The notes under the pieces are model-generated. The model worked only from the letters and a program-made list of their open reading frames with translations, was not told the DNA's origin and searched no databases. Below, one piece after another: positions 1-6,256 of a DNA stretch of 6,666 bases; within the stretch, counting starts at the first letter, position 1; each line of letters opens with the position of its first letter. Made by a program: the position numbers and the translations under genes. Source of the stretch: Anaerolineae bacterium (GTDB lineage: Bacteria; Chloroflexota; Anaerolineae; Aggregatilineales; UBA3940); the NCBI GenBank assembly GCA_016926985.1, contig JAFGNO010000124.1, positions 1 to 6,666 of the forward strand. The letters are read 5' to 3'.

Positions 1-597
1 GTCTGGATTGACCCGCCGCAGCACGGCGGCAATATCCTGAAGCGCCGGTTCGGTGTCGTTCAGTCCACGCACCAGCATGACCTCGATCCACAGTTTTCCG
101 CCATACTGATGCCGGAAGGCGATCAGCCCGTCGACCAGCCGTTCAAAGGTCGCTTCCGGGTGAGGGCGGTTGATGCGCCGGTACAGCTCCACCGTACCCG
201 CGTCCAGCGAGGGCATCACGGCATCGGCAGCCGCCAGCGCATCGCGAACTTCCGCCAGGTACAACAGCGATCCATTGGTGATCACTGCAACTGGCAGACT
301 GCCCGCCGCCTTCACCTCCTGGATCAGCCAGCCAATGCCACTGTGCAGGGTTGGCTCACCCGAACCAACAAATGTCACCCAGTCGATATCGCCGGGCCTG
401 TGCGCGGCGAGCGCATCGCGCACCTGGGCCAGGATGGTTTTGCGTGGAATATATTCTCTGCGCTCGTTGATCAGTGGCTGGGTGCGCCCAAGCTGGCAGT
501 ACACGCAATTCCAGTTGCAGGTCTTGAGTGGGATGGTGTCGATCCCAAGCGACTGTCCCAGCCGGCGCGAGGGAACCGGGCCAAAGACATAGTTCAT
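1..597 (-). CDS. Radical SAM protein, COG0731-like (partial, C-terminus beyond window)
   Basis: The frame is open for 199 codons from ATG at 597 to the left edge, so the C-terminal part is missing. The N-terminus reads MNYVFGPVPSRRLGQSLGID, the opening typical of the COG0731 (UPF0026-like) radical SAM family. Cys27, Cys31 and Cys34 form a CX3CX2C motif, the expected ligands of a [4Fe-4S] cluster that cleaves S-adenosylmethionine. Further core elements are GSGEPT (residues 78-83, SAM amino-group binding), ITNGS (106-110), MPSLDA (128-133) and IEVMLVRGLND (171-181). The enzyme is expected to be cytosolic; its substrate is not known, and some relatives resemble the tRNA wyosine enzyme TYW1. An AGAAGG ribosome-binding site lies 6 bases before the ATG, inside the 3' end of the upstream methyltransferase-like gene. 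The ATG overlaps that gene's TGA by one base, which indicates translational coupling. The family assignment is firm, the function is open. Confidence 0.9.
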   Translation of the reverse strand, partial: MNYVFGPVPSRRLGQSLGIDTIPLKTCNWNCVYCQLGRTQPLINERREYIPRKTILAQVRDALAAHRPGDIDWVTFVGSGEPTLHSGIGWLIQEVKAAGSLPVAVITNGSLLYLAEVRDALAAADAVMPSLDAGTVELYRRINRPHPEATFERLVDGLIAFRHQYGGKLWIEVMLVRGLNDTEPALQDIAAVLRRVNPD

Positions 598-1109
598 CAC
601 TTGCCTTCTTTCTTTCTTCGCAGAAAACGTACCAGGCCAAGGAGGATATTCATCGCTGGAACACGCTGCATATAGAGGCGATACTCATCGCCAAACCGCT
701 CGATAAGGCGCTGTTCCTCCTGCCGGGTGAACAGCAGGACACAGGCCATCCCTGATGCCCCCAGCAGGACAAACAGCCAGTGCCCGGTAAAGAGCATCAT
801 GGCCGGATACATCAACAGCCAGCCCAGGTACTGAGGGTGCCGGATGATGGCGTAGATTCCACTGTCAACCAGCACTGTTGTATGGGTGTAGTCCTTCCTA
901 CTTTGAACACTCCCCCGGCGCATAAAGTGAATCCGGGGCATGGGGAGCAGCACAAGGCCAAACGCCCACACGGCCCATCCTGCGTATCTCAGCAGGGGGA
1001 TGCTGTCCGGGCTGCTGACAACAAACATGAGCCCAAACATGGCCACCAGCAGGATGCCTGCCAGGGCAAAGAAGAGCCATCCAGCGGGTTTGCGAGGCGT
1101 CTTATCCAT
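597..1109 (-). CDS. Isoprenylcysteine carboxyl methyltransferase-like (ICMT/PEMT family) membrane protein
   Basis: This is a 170-residue protein if it starts at the ATG at 1109. An in-frame TTG at 1121 would add four residues; neither start has a clear Shine-Dalgarno, so the choice is uncertain. Numbering from the TTG start, hydrophobic segments lie near residues 15-36, 44-61 and 99-132 (probably two passes). The family signature is in the C-terminal half: RHPQYLG (94-100), a paired Glu (135-136) and RFGDEYRLYMQRVP (142-155). In the ICMT/PEMT/NnrU superfamily these form the SAM-binding cavity of a small integral-membrane methyltransferase acting on lipids or membrane-associated substrates. 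Bacterial members mostly lack an assigned substrate, and true prenylcysteine methylation is not implied. The gene lies 35 bases after the Mrp stop and shares one base with the radical SAM start, so it appears to be the middle gene of a three-gene operon. Confidence 0.85.
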   Translation of the reverse strand: MDKTPRKPAGWLFFALAGILLVAMFGLMFVVSSPDSIPLLRYAGWAVWAFGLVLLPMPRIHFMRRGSVQSRKDYTHTTVLVDSGIYAIIRHPQYLGWLLMYPAMMLFTGHWLFVLLGASGMACVLLFTRQEEQRLIERFGDEYRLYMQRVPAMNILLGLVRFLRRKKEGK

Positions 1110-1144
1110 AAGTGGGCCCAATCACGATGATTTTATGGACTGGT

Positions 1145-2209
1145 TCAAGCACCCGGCTGCCCAAACCGGGTCTGAATACTGCGGGATATCTCGTCAAATG
1201 CATCGCTGCGATAATCCTCAATCTGCCCGGCGTCACACAGCACCGCCAGATCGGGGTCCAGTGGCATGCGCCCCAGCAGTTCCGCGCCAATTTGCTGCGC
1301 GGTTTCCTGTGCCCGGCTGGGGCCAAAGACGTTGATAACAGCGCCACACTCCGGGCAAACGATATGGCTCATATTTTCAACCAGCCCAATCAGTGGTATG
1401 CCAAGCTGGGTCGCCATGTGGGCTGCTTTGCGGACCACCATTCCAGCCAGGTCCTGTGGAGACATCACCATGATAAACCCTTTGACCGGGAGTATCTGGG
1501 ATACTGTCAGCGCAGCGTCCGAAGTGCCCGGTGGCAGGTCAATAATCAGGTAATCAAGCTCCCCCCAGACAATGTCCCTCCAGAACTGCTCAATGGCTCG
1601 CCCAATCAAAGGCCCCCGCCAGACAACGGGCTGTCCCTCGTCGTGCAGCAGGAGGTTGATGGACATCAACCTGATCCCGGTACGCGATTCGACCGGAAGA
1701 ATTCCCTGGAGGCTGGACTCAGGCTGCTGGTGAGCGCCAAACAGCTTTGGGATGCTTGGCCCGGTGATGTCGGCATCGAGGACGCCAACCTGGTTGCCAT
1801 CACGCTGGAGGGCAGCAGCCAGCAGACCGGCTATCGACGATTTGCCCACGCCGCCTTTGCCGCTCATGACCCCCACCACCTGCCGGATCCGTGGACGAGG
1901 GGCGGCAGACTCCCTGCCCAGAATACGGGACATGAAAGCCGCCTTCTTCTCCGGCTCCATCTGCACCGTATCAATCTGTACCTGGAGATTCCCGTCCAGG
2001 CTGCCTATCGCCTGATGGATGCGGTCCATTAGATCACCGGCTATCTGGACGTTTGGGAACGGCAGCGCAAGCTTAACGGTCACCTGATCGCCATCTACTT
2101 CAATTTGGGGAATCATCTCCAATTCAACGATGCTCTTATCCTCGTGCTCGGGGTGTTTGACCTGGCTGAGAGCCCTGTGTATCTGGGATTTGGAAATTCC
2201 TGTGGACAT
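1145..2209 (-). CDS. mrp: Mrp/ApbC family iron-sulfur cluster carrier ATPase
   Basis: The protein has 354 residues, the normal size for Mrp/ApbC/NBP35-type P-loop ATPases, which bind an Fe-S cluster between subunits and hand it to apo-proteins. Residues 1-90 resemble a divergent MIP18/DUF59 domain. A deviant Walker A with two lysines, SGKGGVGKSS, is at 116-125; LDADITGPSIP follows at 144-154; LIIDLPPGTSD (Walker B/switch) is at 221-231; the C-terminal cluster-binding CPEC is at 285-288. The frame is open upstream to 2347, but the start was set at ATG 2209 because AGGA sits 8 bases before it (2218-2221) and the DUF59-like alignment begins there; the upstream extension is basic and unlike the family. 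The N-terminal domain reads PFPNVQIAGDL where many bacterial homologues have a Cys-Pro motif, so that conserved Cys is absent. It leads the operon with the methyltransferase-like and radical SAM genes and may supply clusters to the latter. Confidence 0.95.
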   Translation of the reverse strand: MSTGISKSQIHRALSQVKHPEHEDKSIVELEMIPQIEVDGDQVTVKLALPFPNVQIAGDLMDRIHQAIGSLDGNLQVQIDTVQMEPEKKAAFMSRILGRESAAPRPRIRQVVGVMSGKGGVGKSSIAGLLAAALQRDGNQVGVLDADITGPSIPKLFGAHQQPESSLQGILPVESRTGIRLMSINLLLHDEGQPVVWRGPLIGRAIEQFWRDIVWGELDYLIIDLPPGTSDAALTVSQILPVKGFIMVMSPQDLAGMVVRKAAHMATQLGIPLIGLVENMSHIVCPECGAVINVFGPSRAQETAQQIGAELLGRMPLDPDLAVLCDAGQIEDYRSDAFDEISRSIQTRFGQPGA

Positions 2210-2217
2210 CGATTTTA

Positions 2218-2221
2218 TCCT
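2218..2221 (-). promoter_or_regulatory. Ribosome-binding site fixing the mrp start
   Basis: The minus strand reads AGGA 8 bases before ATG 2209. No comparable site precedes the upstream in-frame starts at 2266 or 2347, which supports the 354-residue version of Mrp. Confidence 0.6.
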
Positions 2222-2236
2222 GACGCTAATTTTTGA

Positions 2237-2242
2237 TATATA
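2237..2242 (-). promoter_or_regulatory. Possible -10 box of the mrp operon
   Basis: The minus strand reads TATATA here, which would start a transcript about 20 bases before the mrp ATG, leaving just enough leader for the AGGA site. No convincing -35 hexamer is present 16-18 bases upstream. The promoter is therefore weak, activator-dependent or wrongly placed. Confidence 0.3.
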
Positions 2243-2280
2243 CTGGGTGGCGCTGTCCGCACTCATTCGTGATCGGCGCA

Positions 2281-2316
2281 GGACCCGAAAGCGCGAGGGT
2301 CGATGCACGGACCCGA
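2281..2316. repeat. GGACCCGA direct repeat with an intervening inverted copy
   Basis: GGACCCGA occurs at 2281-2288 and again at 2309-2316, spaced by 28 bases. Between them GGGTC at 2297-2301 is complementary to GACCC in both flanking copies, so it can pair with either (5-bp stems, loops of 10 and 8 bases). The element lies between the divergent mrp and XRE start regions and could be a regulator-binding array, but short GC-rich words of this kind can also occur by chance. Confidence 0.35.
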
Positions 2317-2339
2317 CCAAATGTTTTCCTAAACCAGAT

Positions 2340-2379
2340 TTTACCACTATAATGTACGCCTATCAACTATTGTGGTAAA
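2340..2379. promoter_or_regulatory. Operator candidate: 8-bp inverted repeat around a -10 box
   Basis: TTTACCAC at 2340-2347 and GTGGTAAA at 2372-2379 form a perfect inverted repeat with 32 bases between arm centres, about three helical turns. The left arm directly abuts the TATAAT at 2348-2353 and the right arm lies just after the predicted transcription start. A repressor dimer or tetramer bound here would block transcription of the XRE-cupin and LysR genes. Autoregulation by the XRE protein is the simplest inference; the LysR protein is an alternative. Confidence 0.5.
2348..2353 (+). promoter_or_regulatory. Consensus -10 box (TATAAT) of the XRE-LysR operon
   Basis: The hexamer is a perfect TATAAT. 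Transcription would begin near 2360, about 60 bases before the XRE start. The region 17-18 bases upstream (2324-2330) has only a weak -35 match in the run TTTTCCT, so the promoter may depend on an activator. Confidence 0.45.
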
Positions 2380-2419
2380 TTGTTCGGCGGGTTTGTAACG
2401 CAGAGGAAGGTCAGGAAAC

Positions 2420-3010
2420 ATGGTGGAATCAACGGCGCCTGATGTTGGTCAACGAATACGTGAGATTCGAGAGCAGCAGGGATTTTCTCTGCGGACCCTG
2501 TCTGAGCGATGTGGTCTTTCCATCAACGCGATCAGCCTTATCGAGCGTGGGGAGAACTCGCCAACTGTTTCTTCTCTGCATCTTCTGGCGGCAGGACTGG
2601 AAATCCCGATAACAGACTTTTTTGAGCAGGAGCAGGAACTGACGGTAGTGCACATCAGGCCCGCACACCGGCTCCGCTCAGAATCCGGCGGTATTCAGAT
2701 GGACAGCCTGGGGATTGGCCTGCGAAACCAGCAGCTTGAGCCATTCCTCATGACGGTTGCGCCGGGCGCCAGCAATTTAGACCAGCCAATCAGGCATCCG
2801 GGTGAAGAGTTTATTTTTTGCCTGAAAGGCGAGATAGAATACTGCGTTGAGGATCGGGTCTACAGGTTGGAAGCCGGTGACAGCCTGCTGTTTGAGGCCA
2901 CACGGCCCCACTGCTTCCGCAACGCGATGGCCACGCCGGCAGAACTGATGGTTGTCTTTCAGGCGGACAGAGGCACACATCTGGCCCGTCAGCGGCACCT
3001 GGGATCGTAG
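2420..3010 (+). CDS. XRE-family transcriptional regulator with C-terminal cupin domain
   Basis: The protein has 196 residues, a typical size for the HTH_3 plus Cupin_2 regulator class (PuuR/SutR-like). Residues 9-63 form an XRE helix-turn-helix, with the recognition region around LSINAISLIERGENSPTVSS (33-52). After a linker, residues 105-182 make a beta-barrel cupin: first motif HPGEEFIFCLKGE (126-138), second motif EAGDSLLFEATRPH (151-164). His126, Glu130 and His164 are plausible metal or ligand contacts. Such proteins sense a small molecule through the cupin and bind DNA through the HTH, often repressing catabolic or stress genes. The ATG at 2420 has GAGGAAGG nine bases upstream. It is followed 27 bases later by a LysR gene on the same strand, probably in the same transcript. 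No enzyme gene follows, so the ligand cannot be deduced from context. The family is secure, the target unknown. Confidence 0.93.
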   Translation: MVESTAPDVGQRIREIREQQGFSLRTLSERCGLSINAISLIERGENSPTVSSLHLLAAGLEIPITDFFEQEQELTVVHIRPAHRLRSESGGIQMDSLGIGLRNQQLEPFLMTVAPGASNLDQPIRHPGEEFIFCLKGEIEYCVEDRVYRLEAGDSLLFEATRPHCFRNAMATPAELMVVFQADRGTHLARQRHLGS

Positions 3011-3025
3011 AATGATGAACTTATC

Positions 3026-3033
3026 AGGGGGAG
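3026..3033 (+). promoter_or_regulatory. Ribosome-binding site supporting the TTG start of the LysR gene
   Basis: AGGGGGAG ends 4 bases before TTG 3038. The two ATG codons at 3012 and 3015 are out of frame with the LysR protein, so this site and the family-typical N-terminus fix the TTG start. Confidence 0.6.
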
Positions 3034-3037
3034 TCTC

Positions 3038-3964
3038 TTGATCGATCTGTTGAAACTCCAGGCATTCTTACATGCAGCGGAGAGCCTGAACTTTTCAGAG
3101 GCTGCCCGGCAGCTGCATATTTCCCAGCCAACCATCAGCCACCATATCAAGGCGCTTGAGGTGGGTCTTGGGGTTGAGCTTTTTGACCGGTCTGGCAGCG
3201 GCCTTCGCCTCACAGAAGCCGGGCTGCTGCTGCTCCCTCGCGCCCGGAAGCTCATCCGGCAGGCGGTAGAGCTGGAACAGATGATGGAATCACTGCAAGG
3301 CCAGATTGCCGGGAATATCCGGATCGCCTGCAGCACCACAACAGGTAAATATATTCTCCCCAAGTATGCCGCGCGCTTCTGCAATCGCCATCCCAATGTC
3401 AGAGTGTCTATTATGCGATGCACTTCAGAGGATGTTGTGCCCAGGCTGCTGGAGTCTGAAGCGAATCTGGGAGTGGTGAGCTATGACGTATGTGGCAAAG
3501 CAGAGTTGAAATGCCAGACTTTCTTTGAAGACCATATTATTCTGATCGTGCCTGCCAGTCATCGCTGGGCAGAGCAGGCGTACATTGATCCCTCCGAACT
3601 GCTGGAGGAACGCTTCCTGATACGCGAGCCCAGTTCAGGCACCCGCCAGGTCATGCTTGCCGAACTGGGGAAGCATGATATTGTGCTGGATGATATGAAT
3701 ATCTTCATGGAATTAGGCAACGCTGAGGCAATTGTCAAGACGGTTGAGGACGGGTTTGGTATATCTTTTGTTTCGCACAGCGCGGCTGCTGCGGCGCTCA
3801 AGATGGGGACAATCATCGAAGTGCGGGTAGCCGGTTTCAGCCTTCAGCGACATGTCTATATGGTGCAGAAGAATGTCCGCGAGGCAAACCGGGCCGTGGA
3901 CGCCTTCTGGGGCTTTGTCCACGACCCCTCCAATGCAGACATCCTGCGCATGGCTGAATCCTGA
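3038..3964 (+). CDS. LysR-family transcriptional regulator
   Basis: The protein has 308 residues, the usual length of LysR-type regulators. The winged HTH spans residues 1-60, with MIDLLKLQAFLHAAESLNFS at the very start, then AARQLHISQPTISHHIKALE (22-41) as the DNA-recognition element and LFDRSGSGLRLTEAG (48-62) as the wing. A linker helix (65-90) leads to a periplasmic-binding-protein-like effector domain. That domain carries STTTGKYILPKYAARFCNRH (99-118) and REPSSGTRQ (196-204), segments resembling the CysL/CbbR-like branch, which responds to metabolic effectors. GNAEAIVKTVEDGFGISFV (227-245) is the usual subdomain-II signature. It starts at TTG, supported by AGGGGGAG just upstream. The gene lies 27 bases after the XRE-cupin stop, so two regulators of different families share one presumptive transcript. 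LysR proteins are usually divergent from their target; here the closest divergent unit is the mrp operon. The effector is unknown. Confidence 0.94.
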   Translation: MIDLLKLQAFLHAAESLNFSEAARQLHISQPTISHHIKALEVGLGVELFDRSGSGLRLTEAGLLLLPRARKLIRQAVELEQMMESLQGQIAGNIRIACSTTTGKYILPKYAARFCNRHPNVRVSIMRCTSEDVVPRLLESEANLGVVSYDVCGKAELKCQTFFEDHIILIVPASHRWAEQAYIDPSELLEERFLIREPSSGTRQVMLAELGKHDIVLDDMNIFMELGNAEAIVKTVEDGFGISFVSHSAAAAALKMGTIIEVRVAGFSLQRHVYMVQKNVREANRAVDAFWGFVHDPSNADILRMAES

Positions 3965-3986
3965 TCAGAGTATCGGATAAATGACT

Positions 3987-4012
3987 GTGCCGGCTCAGGT
4001 CGGGGCCGGCAC
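3987..4012 (+). terminator. GC-rich hairpin after the LysR gene (possible terminator)
   Basis: GTGCCGGC (3987-3994) pairs perfectly with GCCGGCAC (4005-4012). A T-G and a C-G pair extend the stem inward to ten pairs, with a 6-base loop. It lies 22 bases past the LysR stop, where a terminator is expected. No T-run follows on either strand, so intrinsic termination is uncertain; it may instead protect the mRNA 3' end. Confidence 0.45.
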
Positions 4013-4367
4013 TGTCAATGAAGAAAGGAGACTTTCGTAAAATACGTGAGTGAGTGAACTACTGCAGCCCTTTGAGCATTTCCCACTTTGTTGGGACTGG
4101 GCGGCATATTGATGGATAACAGGCCAACTCAAGCACCTCGTTGCCCATCAGCACTCACTATAGGTCATTTCTGGTTTAATCGTAAGTGTTAAATGTCCAA
4201 TCAGGCTGTCGGCTTTTCTATGGCTGTTTATAGACAGGTCTTATGATCCGGTGGGATGCGTCGTGTTTTTCCCAACGGGTCTGTTCAGTCTATACGGGAG
4301 CGTCGCATAACCTGCTCTGGTCTGTAACCTCGCCCTCACTTGACGCCCTGGTCAGTCTCAAACACAA
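4013..4367. other. Intergenic stretch between convergent genes, no gene supported
   Basis: These 355 bases separate the LysR gene from the convergent RNase J gene. No coding frame with a plausible start and ribosome-binding site was seen: an AAAGGAG at 4024-4030 is followed only by GTG codons too far away (4046-4054) that open very short frames. CCGGTGGGA (4248-4256) and TCCCAACGG (4270-4278) can form a 9-base imperfect stem with one mismatch and a 13-base loop, possibly a structure at the 3' end of the RNase J message. It lacks a T-tract in either direction. No repeats or mobile-element ends are visible. Confidence 0.5.
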
Positions 4368-5990
4368 CTACACCTGAATGAACCTTGGCAGAACAACCGG
4401 ACGTGAGCGGGTGTGCTCGTAGAAGAAGTTCTCCATTAAATGGCGCAGGTCGTGCGAGCCTCGCCGGTAGTGGCGCTTCACCTCTTCACGCCCGGCTTCC
4501 AGAAGATCGCCTGCATCCCTGAGGTACACAAAGCCACGGCTCACAAACTGTGGCTCGCCTACCAGCTCATTCCTGCCATTGACCGGGATCAGCGCCACTA
4601 CAAATCCGTCCTGAGATAGGCGCTGCCGGTCGCGCATTACAATCTCGCCAATCTCGCCAACCAGCCGCCCGTCAACGAAAACGTCATCAAGGGCCAGCGA
4701 CTCTTCGGTCCACGCCCTGTGACCATCTGTCACCCACTGCGCGCCGTTCTTGAGGATGAAGATCTCATCGCGGCGCATGCCCGCCTCCTGCGCGATCTGC
4801 CCGTGCAGGTGCAGATGGCGCGCCTCGCCATGGGCAGGGATCAAAAACCTGGGCTTGATTGCCTCCAGCATGATGCGGATCTCATCACGTGACCCGTGGC
4901 CCGATACGTGCACCTTGGCCAGCGCGCCGTAGATGACATTGGCGCCGCGCTCAAAGAGCTTGTTGAGCATCCGGCCCACATCTTCCTCATTGCCGGGGAT
5001 GGTACCACCCGACACAATGATCAGGTCGCCGCTGTTCACCTTGATATCCCGGTGTTCGCCGTTGGCCATCCGGTTAAGGGCCGAACTTGGTTCACCCTGT
5101 GACCCGGTCGCCAGGATCACCTGCCGGTCGGCGGGCACTGTTTGATCGCCAATGTCCATCAGCACCTGATCTGGGATATCGAGGTAGCCCAGTTCACGCG
5201 CCAGGCCGGTATTCTCCAGCAGGCTTCGCCCGGTAATGGCCAGCCTGCGCCCGTGCTTTTCCGCCAGCCTGGCAATCTCCTGGATGCGCGCCAGAAGCGA
5301 CGAGAAGGTTGCAATGATGATTCGCTGCTGATGAGCGTCAGCAAACAAGCTGTCGAGTGTATCAGCTACCACCTGCTCGGTTTCAGTGCGGCCCGGCTTG
5401 TCGGCATTGGTGCTGTCGCCCAACATCACCAGCACGCCATCCTTTGTCAGCCGTTTGAGAGTCTCCATATCGGTACGGGTGCCGCCGGCGGGCGTCTCAT
5501 CTAATTTATAGTCGCCGGTGTGAACTACCCTGCCAACCGGGGTCTCGATGACCAGCCCAACTGCATCCGGGATCGAGTGTGCAACCGCATACGGGTTAAT
5601 CTTGAAAGGCCCAATATGGATGCCTTCGCCGGGCAGCAGAGTGCGCAGGTCAGCGCGGTGTTTGAGATTCTTTTCCTCCAACTGCCGTTTAACGATACCC
5701 AGTGTGAGAGGTGTTCCATACACTGGCGTTTCCACTTCGCGCAGCAGGTAGGTGAGGGCCAGAATATGGTCCATATGCCCATGTGTCAGCACAATGCCGC
5801 GCAGCCTGTCCTGGTTTTCGATGATGTAGGTAAAATCCGGCAGCACCAGGTCGATGCCGTACATGTCGTTTTCAGGGAACATGACGCCACAGTCCACAAC
5901 CATGAGGTTGCTGCCATATTCGAAGACGGTCATGTTCTTGCCAATTTCCCCCAGTCCACCCAGGGGAATAATACGTAAATCTTTTGTCAT
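4368..5990 (-). CDS. rnj: Ribonuclease J (metallo-beta-lactamase/beta-CASP family)
   Basis: The protein has 540 residues, close to the roughly 555 of characterised RNase J proteins, which carry out 5'-to-3' exonucleolytic and endonucleolytic mRNA decay and rRNA processing in bacteria without an RNase E-centred system. RIIPLGGLGEIGKNM (6-20) is the N-terminal signature. HGHMDH (70-75), His138 in AHSIPD, Asp160 in HTGDYKLD and His387 in IPAHGEARH supply the two-zinc centre. The beta-CASP domain (about 206-345) includes ATGSQGEPSSAL (294-305). VHVSGHGS (360-367) matches the 5'-end-binding loop. Residues 440-540 form the C-terminal domain. The frame is open back to TTG 6068, but ATG 5990 was chosen because the family homology begins with MTKDLRIIPLGG. 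Its Shine-Dalgarno is weak (TGGA 9 bases away). Residues 228-239 read TFSSLLARIQEI where Firmicutes proteins commonly have an FASN-type sequence. It appears monocistronic, behind its own promoter and a long leader. Confidence 0.96.
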   Translation of the reverse strand: MTKDLRIIPLGGLGEIGKNMTVFEYGSNLMVVDCGVMFPENDMYGIDLVLPDFTYIIENQDRLRGIVLTHGHMDHILALTYLLREVETPVYGTPLTLGIVKRQLEEKNLKHRADLRTLLPGEGIHIGPFKINPYAVAHSIPDAVGLVIETPVGRVVHTGDYKLDETPAGGTRTDMETLKRLTKDGVLVMLGDSTNADKPGRTETEQVVADTLDSLFADAHQQRIIIATFSSLLARIQEIARLAEKHGRRLAITGRSLLENTGLARELGYLDIPDQVLMDIGDQTVPADRQVILATGSQGEPSSALNRMANGEHRDIKVNSGDLIIVSGGTIPGNEEDVGRMLNKLFERGANVIYGALAKVHVSGHGSRDEIRIMLEAIKPRFLIPAHGEARHLHLHGQIAQEAGMRRDEIFILKNGAQWVTDGHRAWTEESLALDDVFVDGRLVGEIGEIVMRDRQRLSQDGFVVALIPVNGRNELVGEPQFVSRGFVYLRDAGDLLEAGREEVKRHYRRGSHDLRHLMENFFYEHTRSRPVVLPRFIQV

Positions 5991-6027
5991 AATTATCGTT
6001 CCAAAACTTCCTTTAAATATACTTGTG

Positions 6028-6053
6028 GGCAACCCCATTTTTATGGAATTGCC
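6028..6053 (-). promoter_or_regulatory. 11-bp RNA hairpin in the RNase J leader covering an alternative ATG
   Basis: In the rnj-sense RNA, GGCAAUUCCAU pairs along its whole length with AUGGGGUUGCC around an AAAA loop, using nine Watson-Crick and two G-U pairs. The opposite strand would have two A-C mismatches instead, so the structure favours function in the minus-strand transcript. The right arm begins with the in-frame ATG at 6038, which is therefore occluded; the preferred start at 5990 lies 37 bases beyond the stem. There is no T-run directly after it, so it is not a typical terminator. Confidence 0.55.
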
Positions 6054-6107
6054 TCTATCCAGAATCAATGATTGTATTGCAGGTCTTCAGCAGCGCGTCA
6101 TCAGGAG

Positions 6108-6128
6108 GCAGGAGAATCGGATTCCTGC
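6108..6128 (-). repeat. Small hairpin in the RNase J leader
   Basis: GCAGGA (6108-6113) and TCCTGC (6123-6128) form a perfect 6-bp stem with a 9-base loop. It may be one more structural element of the leader; the length is short enough that chance is possible. Confidence 0.3.
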
Positions 6129-6256
6129 ATACACACAGCCCAAACAAACGCCGGGATTTCTACCGCTAATGCCAGCCGTTCGGGATTATCCGTAATGGCA
6201 GTTCAGGGGAAATCGATATCTGGTGAGGATATACTGTCGAGATAAACAATGCATTG

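Larger units (their letters stand above)
5991..6250 (-). promoter_or_regulatory. Long 5' leader of the RNase J transcript
   Basis: If transcription starts about 7 bases after the -10 box at 6257-6262, the leader is about 260 bases. It contains a strong 11-bp hairpin (6028-6053), a smaller GCAGGA/TCCTGC hairpin (6108-6128), and in-frame alternative starts at TTG 6068 and ATG 6038. No separate gene was seen in it. Long structured leaders on ribonuclease genes are known to mediate autoregulation (rne of E. coli is the classic case); a similar role here is inference. Confidence 0.45.

Noticed and set aside
109..675. 188-codon plus-strand frame opposite the radical SAM gene
   Set aside because: The opposite strand encodes unmistakable radical SAM motifs across the same bases; the plus frame shows no domain.
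1112..2032. 306-codon plus-strand frame opposite mrp
   Set aside because: It is antisense to the clearly conserved Mrp ATPase, has no family resemblance and is explained by the opposite-strand reading of GC-rich codons.
2210..2347. 46-residue N-terminal extension of Mrp
   Set aside because: It lacks a ribosome-binding site, is basic and unlike Mrp family N-termini, and would run through the probable promoter region.
4046..4110. Micro-ORF from GTG 4050 after AAAGGAG
   Set aside because: The ribosome-binding site is about 19 bases from the start, the peptide is about 20 residues and nothing supports coding.
5991..6068. N-terminal extension of RNase J from TTG 6068 or ATG 6038
   Set aside because: RNase J similarity begins at the MTKDLRIIPLGG start at 5990, and the upstream codons fall in the structured leader.
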